40,390 bases of DNA, from positions 1-40,390 of the forward strand of contig CAZMMV010000007.1 in NCBI GenBank assembly GCA_964567475.1, given 5' to 3'. Made by a program: the position numbers and the translations under genes. Under the pieces are notes generated by a model. That model ran no database searches. It was not told the origin of the DNA and saw nothing but the letters and a program-made list of their open reading frames with translations. The number at the start of each line of letters is the position of its first letter. The stretch's first letter is position 1. Positions 1-7,395 of this stretch are shown piece after piece. Origin of the DNA: CAZMMV01 sp964567475 (GTDB taxonomy: Bacteria; Bacillota; Clostridia; Tissierellales; Tissierellaceae).

Positions 1-218
1 TTCAATATGCATTTGAAGAAATGGATACAAATAGACTGTGGTTAGATGTATATCCTGACAATGAGATAGGTATTAAATTATATGAGAGTCTTGATCTTCA
101 TAGAGACGGTCTATTGAGGCAAAATTATAAATCTGAAAGAGGTTATCTTGATCAAATTGTTTATTCTTTGTTAAGAGAAGAATATAGAGATTGGAAAAGT
201 AAGCATAGTGGAGAGTAA
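1..218 (+). CDS. GNAT acetyltransferase, 3' end only
   Basis: The reading frame is already open at the left edge (in frame from base 3) and stops at 218, so only about 70 C-terminal residues are present. The segment LWLDVYPDNEIGIKLYESL is the last strand-helix unit of the GNAT fold, where an Asn and a Tyr (here N-E-I-G-I-K-L-Y) sit near acetyl-CoA and the usual next words are 'LGF'. The substrate cannot be told from this part. A strong terminator follows immediately after the stop. An internal ATG at 21 is not a plausible start because conserved GNAT sequence continues upstream of it. Family assignment is fairly safe; product specificity is unknown. Confidence 0.75.
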   Translation, partial: QYAFEEMDTNRLWLDVYPDNEIGIKLYESLDLHRDGLLRQNYKSERGYLDQIVYSLLREEYRDWKSKHSGE

Positions 219-267
219 AAAAGGCTAGTATTGGTAATTGTTTATACCGATACTAGACCTTTTTTAC
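217..267 (+). terminator. Intrinsic terminator, probably bidirectional
   Basis: A stem formed by 223-236 and 245-259 (one bulge, one G-T pair) is flanked by an A run on the left and seven Ts on the right. It closes the acetyltransferase gene and can also serve the minus-strand genes that end at 324. Confidence 0.85.
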
Positions 268-323
268 TTTGCTATCTAAAAATATTATTAAATTCATGTT
301 GATTGATTTGATTTACCTTATAT

Positions 324-887
324 TTAAAATTTAAATATAATTCCAACTGTAGCGCCACCAGCTAAATATAATATTGGGTGTTTTTTATATTTATGAATTA
401 AATACATTATAATTATAAAAAGAGCTGTTTCTTTAACGTTAATTAAATGGAGTATATTTTTACTTATATTGAATCTTTCAAAATTTAATATAGAAATTCT
501 TATTACTTCAAAGCAAACACTTGCTATCAATCCTGTAACTGCAGGCCTTATGCCTAAAAATGCTCCTTGGACAAGTGGCTTTTCATTAAATCTTTTAAAA
601 TAATGTGCAATTATAATAATAATAATAATAGACGGAGTCACTATACCTAAAGTCGTAACTATTCCACCGAAAATTCCTGCTGCTTTATATCCTACAAAAG
701 TAGCTGTATTTATTCCTATAGGACCTGGTGTTGATTCAGATATGGCTATCATATCTATCAATTCTTCAGAGCTAATCCAGTTATAATTATTTGCTAATTC
801 TTGTAAAAATGGAAGTGTAGCTAAGCCACCACCTATAGAGAATAATCCTATTTTAAAAAATATTAAAAACAAATTTATATAAATCAT
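324..887 (-). CDS. Short-chain chromate transporter-family protein, second half
   Basis: This 187-residue, very hydrophobic protein belongs to the CHR (ChrA) family in its short, single-domain form; two such proteins normally act as a pair. Near the N-terminus it carries FSIGGGLATLPFLQEL, and around residue 50 ESTPGPIGINTATFVGY, both family hallmarks. About five or six membrane segments can be seen, including an isoleucine-rich one near residues 80-95. The start is an ATG behind an AAGGAG site that overlaps the stop codon of the upstream partner gene, so the two are likely translationally coupled. Known relatives export chromate, but in anaerobes the true substrate may be another oxyanion; transport of chromate here is only inferred. 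Confidence 0.85.
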   Translation of the reverse strand: MIYINLFLIFFKIGLFSIGGGLATLPFLQELANNYNWISSEELIDMIAISESTPGPIGINTATFVGYKAAGIFGGIVTTLGIVTPSIIIIIIIAHYFKRFNEKPLVQGAFLGIRPAVTGLIASVCFEVIRISILNFERFNISKNILHLINVKETALFIIIMYLIHKYKKHPILYLAGGATVGIIFKF

Positions 888-901
888 ATTATTTTAGCTC
901 C

Positions 902-1438
902 TTACATTTTTATACTTTTAAATCTAATTATACCTGCTATTGCTGAAATAATTATAACGATTATTGGTGTAATATTTAAAAACACAAGTAAAAGAAAAGA
1001 AATTATAAATAGAAGTATTCCTAGCCAATCCTTTACCGAATCTTTATACATTTTTAAAACTGTGTTAAGTATTAGTGCAGATACAACAACTCTGATTCCT
1101 CCAAGGGTGTGTTGAATTACAGCATAGTCTTGAAAATTTTTAAAAAAGCTTGCGATAGTTGTAATTATAAGGATGGATGGACTTACGATTCCTAAGGTAG
1201 CAACAATTCCACCAATAACTCCTTTTTGATTGTATCCTATAAAAGTAGCTGTATTTACTGCAATTATTCCTGGGGTAGATTGGCCTATGGCATAATAGTC
1301 AAGAATTTCTTCATCTGTTGCCCAATTTCTTTTATTTACAATTTCTTCTTGAATAATAGGAAGCATGGCATAGCCGCCACCAAAGGTAAAACTACCCATC
1401 TTAAAAAATATAGTAAATAATTCTAATAGTTCTTTCAA
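902..1438 (-). CDS. Short-chain chromate transporter-family protein, first half
   Basis: This 178-residue membrane protein is the partner of the gene at 324-887 and is transcribed first. It has FTFGGGYAMLPIIQEEI near residues 17-33 and QSTPGIIAVNTATFIGY near residue 53, matching the same family motifs as its partner, which suggests the two arose by duplication and form a heteromer. The start is a TTG (1436-1438) placed five bases after a GAGGTGA ribosome site at 1443-1449; no ATG lies close enough. Fourteen bases separate it from the next gene. A sigma-A-type promoter sits about 50 bases upstream. Confidence 0.85.
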   Translation of the reverse strand: MKELLELFTIFFKMGSFTFGGGYAMLPIIQEEIVNKRNWATDEEILDYYAIGQSTPGIIAVNTATFIGYNQKGVIGGIVATLGIVSPSILIITTIASFFKNFQDYAVIQHTLGGIRVVVSALILNTVLKMYKDSVKDWLGILLFIISFLLLVFLNITPIIVIIISAIAGIIRFKSIKM

Positions 1439-1486
1439 AATTTCACCTCAATTATAAATGATTTAATAAATAATTCTTCTTACTAA

Positions 1487-1515
1487 ATAATATAATAATT
1501 AAGTGAATTTAGCAA
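1487..1515 (-). promoter_or_regulatory. Promoter for the chromate-transporter-family pair
   Basis: On the minus strand TTGCTA (1515-1510) and TATTAT (1492-1487) are separated by 17 bases and point to the TTG start at 1438. Only the spacing and -10 are good; the -35 matches four of six bases. Confidence 0.5.
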
Positions 1516-1593
1516 GATGTTATTAAAAACAGATAAACGCATATTATGCTATAGAGGGAATCTTCAAAAAAATGATTTATGAAACAGAAGTTA

Positions 1594-1622
1594 TTGAAAA
1601 TAAGCTTTAATTATGATATACT
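1594..1622 (+). promoter_or_regulatory. Sigma-A-type promoter of the peptide transporter
   Basis: TTGAAA (1594-1599) and TATACT (1617-1622) with exactly 17 bases between, 46 bases before the substrate-binding protein start. No operator or riboswitch is recognisable in the 229-base divergent space. Confidence 0.7.
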
Positions 1623-1667
1623 AGTAAAAATAACTAAATAGTATAAATTTAAAAGGGGGAAGATTTA

Positions 1668-3281
1668 ATGAATAAGAAATATTTAGTTCTTGTAAGTGTT
1701 TTGTTAGTTGTAGCAGTTGTTTTTACAGGATGTTCATCAGATAAAGAAAATGGAAAAATTCTAAAAACAAATAATAGTAGTGAACCAGGATCCTTAGACC
1801 CTGCATTAGCTGAAGGAACGCATGAGTCATGGGTTCTAGAAAATATTTTTGAAGGACTTATGACATTTGATGAAAAGGGAGAATTGACTTTTGGTATGGC
1901 TGAAGACTATGAAATATCAGATGACGATTTGACTTATACATTTACTCTTCGTGATGATATTAAGTGGACAAATGGAGATCCAGTAATAGCTGAAGATTTT
2001 GAATTTGCATGGAAAAGGATTTTAGACCCGGATATGGCTGCTGATTACGCCAATATACTTTATTACGTTAGAGGTGGAGAGGCTTACAACACTGGTGAGG
2101 CATCTAGAGATGATGTAGCAGTTAAAGCTATAGATGAGAAAACTTTAGAAGTAACACTAGAATCTCCTACAGCATATTTCTTAGAATTAACAGCATTTTA
2201 TAGTTATCTTCCAGTAAATAAAAAGGTAGTAGAAGATAATCCAGATTGGGCAAAAAAACCAGAAACACATGTTTCAAATGGACCATTTGAATTAGTTACT
2301 TGGGATCATAACTCTAAGATTATTATGAGTAAAAATGAATCATATTATAATGCTGATAAGATTAAATTAGATGGAATTGATTTAGATATTATAGAAGATC
2401 AAAACACAGCATGGCAAAAATATGAAGGGGGAGAATATCATCTTTTAGTAGATATTCCTACATCAGTAGTTTCTCAACTTCAAGAAAAAGATGATCCTCA
2501 ACTGGAAATAGGTGCTCAAGTTGGTACTTATTATTACAATATAAATCCAGAAACTAAGCCATTTAACAATGCAAAAGTAAGAAGAGCAATATCAATGGCA
2601 ATTGATCGTGAAACTATAGTAAAAGACATAACTAAAGGTGGACAATTTCCAGCTGAAGGTGTAGTTTCTTATGGTTTGCTTGATGAAACAAGTAAAGAAT
2701 TTAGAGAAGGTGTAGGTAATCTAATTGATTACAATAAAGAAAATGCTAAAGCATTATTAGATGAAGGTTTAGCTGAAGAAGGAATGACTTTAGAAGAATT
2801 TAATAATAGTAACTTTGTTCTTCTTTATAATACTTCTGAATCTCATAAAAAGATAGCTCAGGCTGCTCAAGAAATGTGGAGGACTACATTAGGAATTGAA
2901 ATAGGTCTAGAAAATGTAGAGTTCCAAGTAAAACTTGATAGAGAAAAATCAGGAGATTATGAAATATCTAGAGCTGGTTGGATAGGAGACTTTATGGATC
3001 CTATGACATTCTTAGATATTTGGGCAAGTGATAGTCCATTTAATGATGTTAATTACAATAATCCAGAATATGATAAGTTATTGAAAAAGGTAAAATCTAC
3101 GATTGATCAAGAAGTACGTATGGAAAACATGAGAGAAGCAGAGAAAATGTTTATGGAAGACAGTCCCGTTATTCCATTATATTTCTATACTCAACCATAT
3201 GTTATAAAATCAAATGTTACAGGTATAGTTAAAATTCCTGTAAGATATCCATCAATAACTTATGCGGATATAGAAGAATAG
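1668..3281 (+). CDS. oppA: Oligopeptide ABC transporter substrate-binding lipoprotein
   Basis: A 537-residue family 5 solute-binding protein that would capture peptides outside the membrane and deliver them to the permease encoded next. Residues 1-21 form a lipoprotein signal ending in FTG, with Cys22 the lipidated residue. SSEPGSLDPA near residue 37, the YTFTLRDDIKWTNGDP strand and the C-terminal region around DSPVIPLYFY are typical of OppA/DppA proteins, and the length is normal. The ATG follows a GGGGGA ribosome site by about ten bases. A perfect 17-bp hairpin separates it from the permease gene, an arrangement that commonly gives more binding protein than permease. Peptide length preference cannot be read from the sequence. 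Confidence 0.93.
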   Translation: MNKKYLVLVSVLLVVAVVFTGCSSDKENGKILKTNNSSEPGSLDPALAEGTHESWVLENIFEGLMTFDEKGELTFGMAEDYEISDDDLTYTFTLRDDIKWTNGDPVIAEDFEFAWKRILDPDMAADYANILYYVRGGEAYNTGEASRDDVAVKAIDEKTLEVTLESPTAYFLELTAFYSYLPVNKKVVEDNPDWAKKPETHVSNGPFELVTWDHNSKIIMSKNESYYNADKIKLDGIDLDIIEDQNTAWQKYEGGEYHLLVDIPTSVVSQLQEKDDPQLEIGAQVGTYYYNINPETKPFNNAKVRRAISMAIDRETIVKDITKGGQFPAEGVVSYGLLDETSKEFREGVGNLIDYNKENAKALLDEGLAEEGMTLEEFNNSNFVLLYNTSESHKKIAQAAQEMWRTTLGIEIGLENVEFQVKLDREKSGDYEISRAGWIGDFMDPMTFLDIWASDSPFNDVNYNNPEYDKLLKKVKSTIDQEVRMENMREAEKMFMEDSPVIPLYFYTQPYVIKSNVTGIVKIPVRYPSITYADIEE

Positions 3282-3333
3282 ATTAAAGTTTTATAAATAA
3301 AATAAGATTAGAGGCTAGGTTTATATTTTTTAC

Positions 3334-3369
3334 AAAAATCAAGTGGCTAATGTTAGCCACTTGATTTTT
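3334..3369 (+). terminator. Attenuating hairpin between oppA and oppB
   Basis: Perfect 17-base inverted arms (3334-3350 and 3353-3369) ending in a T run. It lies inside the operon, so it probably acts as a partial terminator or mRNA 3'-end stabiliser that raises binding-protein expression over the membrane components. Confidence 0.8.
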
Positions 3370-3399
3370 ATTTAATATTCAGTAGAAAGGAGAAATAAT

Positions 3400-4332
3400 A
3401 TGGGTAAATATCTTACAAAAAGACTTATAATGTCCATACTTACTATATGGGTAATTATAAGCATTACATTTGTATTAATGCATTCTGTTCCTGGTAATCC
3501 TTTTGCTAACGAAAACAAAAGAATACCTGAGAAGATTTATCAAAACTTATTAAAAAAATATGGTTTAGATAAACCACTTAGTGAACAATACTTAGTATAT
3601 TTAAAGAATATTTCAGTAGGAAATTTTGGAGAATCAATGAAGTCAAATACTGAAACAGTAAATGAAATGATAGCGAGGGGGTTTCCGGTATCCGCGCAAT
3701 TAGGTGGTCAAGCTCTTATAATTGCTTTAATATTTGGTCCTGCATTAGGTGCAACTGCGGCATTATATCAAAATAAATTTCCGGATTATATTTCTATGAT
3801 TATTTCTATTATTGGTGTATCAGTACCTAGTTTTATAATGGGATCTTTTTTGATTCAATTTGTTGCTAGAAAGGTAGGTTGGATACCTATAGGTGGCTGG
3901 GGAGAATGGAGACATACCATATTACCTTCATTTGCTTTAGCGTTGATGCCACTTGCTCAGATGTCAAGACTTATGAGATCTAGTATGTTAGAGGTAATAG
4001 GACAGGATTATATTAAGACTGCTAAATCCAAAGGGATAACAAGATTTGCAGTTATTATTAAACATGCTGTTAGAAATGCAATATTACCTATTATTTCTAT
4101 ATTAGGAACTACTATTTCAAACCTGCTAGTAGGTAGTTTTGTAATTGAGAAGATTTTTGGTATACCTGGTCTTGGTATGTTTTTTACCAATTCAATATAT
4201 AACAGAGATTATACTTTGATAATGGGAGTAACTGTATTTTATGCAATTATTTTGATTGCTATGTTATTCTTGGTTGATATAGCATATATGTTAATTGATC
4301 CAAGGATAAGACTTAATAAGGAGGGGCATTGA
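3400..4332 (+). CDS. oppB: Oligopeptide ABC transporter permease
   Basis: A 310-residue inner-membrane permease of the OppB/DppB type. It begins with a membrane segment after MGKYLTKRLIMS, has five further segments, and carries the loop SKGITRFAVIIKHAVRNAIL (about residues 210-229), the EAA-type coupling helix that docks on the ATPases. FVIEKIFGIPGLGMFF near residue 250 is another hallmark of this subfamily. The ATG has an AGAAAGGAG site eight bases upstream. It is followed at once by the second permease. All five components of the importer are present and intact, so it should be functional. Confidence 0.93.
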   Translation: MGKYLTKRLIMSILTIWVIISITFVLMHSVPGNPFANENKRIPEKIYQNLLKKYGLDKPLSEQYLVYLKNISVGNFGESMKSNTETVNEMIARGFPVSAQLGGQALIIALIFGPALGATAALYQNKFPDYISMIISIIGVSVPSFIMGSFLIQFVARKVGWIPIGGWGEWRHTILPSFALALMPLAQMSRLMRSSMLEVIGQDYIKTAKSKGITRFAVIIKHAVRNAILPIISILGTTISNLLVGSFVIEKIFGIPGLGMFFTNSIYNRDYTLIMGVTVFYAIILIAMLFLVDIAYMLIDPRIRLNKEGH

Positions 4333-4334
4333 TA

Positions 4335-5279
4335 ATGAGTGAAAACAAACTATATACTAAAGAGATGTTTGAACCAGCCCCTCAAGAAATGCGTAACGCA
4401 GAGGGCATGAAACGTCCTAGTATAAAATATTGGGCCGATGTGTGGCGTAGATTAAAGTTGAATAAGTTAGCTATGATAGGACTTGTACTTCTTATAATCA
4501 TGGGAATTATGTCAATTATAGGAACTAAAATAAGTCCATTTAAATATTATGAGCAAGACTTAAAAAGAATAAATGAAAGTTTTAGTAGTGATTATTGGTT
4601 TGGTACAGATGAGTTAGGTAGGGACCTATTTTCTAGGGCATGGTTAGGAACTAGATATTCCTTAATAATAGGTGTAATAGCTGCATTTATTGATTTTGGA
4701 ATGGGAGTTATATATGGAGGAGTTGCTGGCATGGCTTCTAGACGTGTAGATGCTGTTATGATGCGTATAGCAGAGGTAATTTATAGTATTCCATATATGC
4801 TTGTTGTTGTGCTCTTATCAGTAGTATTTTCACAAGCTGGGTCAGGTACATCTATGTTTGTTTTAATTATTGCTATGACTATAACTGGATGGGTTCCTAT
4901 GGCAAACTTAGTTAGGGGTCAAGTACTTCAACTTAAGGAAGCCGAATATTCATTGGCTTCTGAGTCTTTAGGGGCTTCCGACAGATGGATATTAAAAAAA
5001 CATATTGTACCAAATACTTTAGGACCTATTTTAGTAAATGTTACCCTTACAATACCTAGGGCTATATTTGCAGAGGCAACACTAGGTTTTATAGGATTGG
5101 GATTACAGGCACCTAAGCCAAGTCTTGGAACATTAGCGAATGATGGATTAGCTGTTATGCCTATAGGAATATTTTATCAAATATTGATACCATCAATACT
5201 AATAACTTTAATAATGTTTTCTTTTAATGTATTAGGTGATGGTTTAAGGGATGCTTTAGACCCAAGATTACGTAAATAG
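4335..5279 (+). CDS. oppC: Oligopeptide ABC transporter permease
   Basis: A 314-residue OppC/DppC-type permease that pairs with OppB. The cytosolic N-terminus (about 45 residues) precedes the first membrane segment, FGTDELGRDLFSRAWLG matches the conserved OppC region, and the coupling loop contains SLGASDRWILKKHIVPN. I start it at ATG 4335, eight bases after the GGAGGGG site at 4320-4326; an in-frame TTG at 4329 is only two bases from that site and is unlikely. The ribosome site lies inside the end of oppB, so the two are translationally coupled. The C-terminus DGLRDALDPRLRK is typical and complete. Confidence 0.92.
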   Translation: MSENKLYTKEMFEPAPQEMRNAEGMKRPSIKYWADVWRRLKLNKLAMIGLVLLIIMGIMSIIGTKISPFKYYEQDLKRINESFSSDYWFGTDELGRDLFSRAWLGTRYSLIIGVIAAFIDFGMGVIYGGVAGMASRRVDAVMMRIAEVIYSIPYMLVVVLLSVVFSQAGSGTSMFVLIIAMTITGWVPMANLVRGQVLQLKEAEYSLASESLGASDRWILKKHIVPNTLGPILVNVTLTIPRAIFAEATLGFIGLGLQAPKPSLGTLANDGLAVMPIGIFYQILIPSILITLIMFSFNVLGDGLRDALDPRLRK

Positions 5280-5293
5280 AAAGAGGTGGGAAA

Positions 5294-6298
5294 ATGGAAA
5301 AATTATTAGTTGTAAAAGATTTAGCTGTATCTTTCAAAACTTTTTTTGGAGAGGTAGAAGCAGTAAGAGGCATTAATTTTCATGTAAACAAACAAGAAAC
5401 TGTTGCCATAGTAGGAGAGTCAGGCTGTGGAAAAAGTGTAACGGCAGGTTCTATAATGCAACTTCTTCCTATGCCTCCTGCCTTTTATAAGAATGGTCAA
5501 ATTTTATTTAATGGTGAAGATATAGTAGAAAAAAGTGAAAAAGAAATGCAAAAAATTCGTGGTAATCAAATATCTATGATATTTCAAGATCCTATGACTT
5601 CGTTGAACCCTACTATGAAAGTAGGAAAGCAAATAGTTGAAGGATTGGTAAAACATAAAAAATTAAGTTCTGCTGAAGCAGAAAAAGAAGCTATAAGAAT
5701 GTTGGAATTAGTATCTGTGCCACAACCTGATAAAAGAATCAATCAATATCCGCATGAGTTTTCAGGTGGTATGCGCCAAAGAGTTATGATTGCTCTTGCA
5801 ATGGTATCTAATCCAAATCTTTTAATAGCTGATGAACCTACTACAGCTTTAGACGTAACTGTTCAAGCTCAAATATTAGATCTTATGAAAGATATTCAAA
5901 ATAAATTAGGTACATCTATTATTCTAATTACTCATGACTTAGGTGTTGTTGCTGATATGAGCGATAGAGTTATAGTTATGTATGCTGGACAATTATTAGA
6001 AGAAGGTACAGTGGATGAAATATTTGAAAATCCAAGACATCCTTATACTGTGAAGTTATTAGGTAGTGTTCCACGTTTAGACATGGATAGATCTGAGGCA
6101 TTACACTCAATTGAAGGAACTCCTCCAGATCTATATATACCACCAAAAGGTTGTCCGTTTTTTGACAGATGTGATAAAGCTATGATCATATGTAAAGATC
6201 ATATGCCAGAACGAGAATATCACACAAATTCTCATTATAGTTGTTGCTGGTTAAATCATTCAATGGCTAAAGATAATGTAGAAGGGAGTGAAGTATAG
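5294..6298 (+). CDS. oppD: Oligopeptide ABC transporter ATP-binding protein
   Basis: A 334-residue cytosolic ATPase. Walker A is GESGCGKS (residues 41-48), the Q-loop is IFQDPMTSLNP, the ABC signature is FSGGMRQRV, Walker B is LLIADEPTTALD and the H-loop is ILITHDLGVVAD. The C-terminal extension has the family's cysteine cluster (CPFFDRC, IICKDH, CCW), which in Opp/Dpp ATPases is associated with an iron-sulfur site or a structural role. The ribosome site is AGAGGTGGG before ATG 5294. Its stop overlaps the next start by one base, so OppD and OppF are probably made in equal amounts. Confidence 0.93.
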   Translation: MEKLLVVKDLAVSFKTFFGEVEAVRGINFHVNKQETVAIVGESGCGKSVTAGSIMQLLPMPPAFYKNGQILFNGEDIVEKSEKEMQKIRGNQISMIFQDPMTSLNPTMKVGKQIVEGLVKHKKLSSAEAEKEAIRMLELVSVPQPDKRINQYPHEFSGGMRQRVMIALAMVSNPNLLIADEPTTALDVTVQAQILDLMKDIQNKLGTSIILITHDLGVVADMSDRVIVMYAGQLLEEGTVDEIFENPRHPYTVKLLGSVPRLDMDRSEALHSIEGTPPDLYIPPKGCPFFDRCDKAMIICKDHMPEREYHTNSHYSCCWLNHSMAKDNVEGSEV

Positions 6299-7260
6299 TG
6301 GTTGAACCTTTAATTTCAGCAAGAAATATAAAAAAATATTTTGAAGTTGCTTCAGGAACTTTAAAGGCAGTGGATGGTATTAGTTTTGATATATATCCAG
6401 GAGAGACATTTGGTTTAGTAGGAGAATCTGGATGTGGTAAAACTACAGCTGGCAGAACTATAATTAGACTTTATGAACCAACAGATGGGGAATTAATATT
6501 TAATGGTAAAAATGTTTATGAATTATCTCGTAGTGAAATGCAAGATGTTCGTAAGAATTTTCAAATGATATTCCAGGACCCTTATGCATCATTAAACCCA
6601 AGAATGACTGTAGAGGAAATTGTATCTGAGCCTTTGGAAATTCATAATATATATAAAAACCATAAGGAACTTAGAAATAGAGTCATGGAACTACTAAGGC
6701 TTGTAGGATTAAGTGATGAACATGCTTTGCGTTTTCCTCATGAGTTTTCTGGAGGTCAACGTCAGAGAATTGGAATTGCAAGAGCTCTTGCATTAAATCC
6801 TCAATTTATTGTTTGTGACGAACCTATATCAGCACTAGATGTTTCTATACAAGCTCAGGTAGTTAATTTATTAAAAAAATTACAAGAGGAATTAGGACTT
6901 ACTTACTTATTTATAGCTCATGATTTATCCATGGTTAGATATATTTCAGATAGAGTTGGAGTTATGTATTTGGGACATATGATGGAAGTAGCGGATTCAG
7001 AAGAACTTTACAACAATCCAATTCATCCATATACTAAGGCACTATTATCTGCAATACCTATTCCAAATCCTGAAATTCAAAGAAATAGACATAGGATAAC
7101 CTTAGAGGGTGATGTACCAAGTCCTGTAAACTTTGGAGAAGGTTGTAGATTTGCAGACAGGTGTCCATATGCTATGGATAAATGTAGAGATATAACGCCT
7201 GTTATAGAAGAAATAGAAAAGGATCATTTTGTAGCTTGTCACAGAGCTAGAGAAGTTTAA
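6298..7260 (+). CDS. oppF: Oligopeptide ABC transporter ATP-binding protein
   Basis: A 320-residue ATPase partner of OppD. Walker A GESGCGKT (42-49), IFQDPYASLNPRMTV as Q-loop, FSGGQRQRIGIARAL as signature, and VCDEPISALDVSIQAQ as Walker B are all intact. The C-terminal oligopeptide-transporter extension has four cysteines (GCRFADRC, KCRD, ACH). Translation starts at GTG 6298, whose G is also the last base of the oppD stop, with an AGGGAG site ten bases upstream. A strong terminator follows, so oppABCDF is a closed unit. Confidence 0.93.
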   Translation: MVEPLISARNIKKYFEVASGTLKAVDGISFDIYPGETFGLVGESGCGKTTAGRTIIRLYEPTDGELIFNGKNVYELSRSEMQDVRKNFQMIFQDPYASLNPRMTVEEIVSEPLEIHNIYKNHKELRNRVMELLRLVGLSDEHALRFPHEFSGGQRQRIGIARALALNPQFIVCDEPISALDVSIQAQVVNLLKKLQEELGLTYLFIAHDLSMVRYISDRVGVMYLGHMMEVADSEELYNNPIHPYTKALLSAIPIPNPEIQRNRHRITLEGDVPSPVNFGEGCRFADRCPYAMDKCRDITPVIEEIEKDHFVACHRAREV

Positions 7261-7264
7261 AGAT

Positions 7265-7303
7265 AAAAAAAGGCATCAGAATTTAATTCTGATGCCTTTT
7301 TTT
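7265..7303 (+). terminator. Intrinsic terminator of the opp operon
   Basis: Arms 7265-7282 and 7286-7303 pair perfectly over 18 bases around a 3-base loop and end in seven Ts. Confidence 0.92.
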
Positions 7304-7334
7304 ATCATATCTATTTTAAATAGGAGTAATTAAG

Positions 7335-7343
7335 TGTTATACT
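7335..7343 (+). promoter_or_regulatory. Extended -10 promoter of the PAS kinase gene
   Basis: TGTTATACT fits the TGnTATAAT extended -10 form; a -35 (TTTAAA at 7315) is weak. It lies 53 bases before the TTG start. Confidence 0.45.
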
Positions 7344-7395
7344 AATGATAGTAAGAATATTATTCACTAACAATAAATGATTGAGGTGATAAATT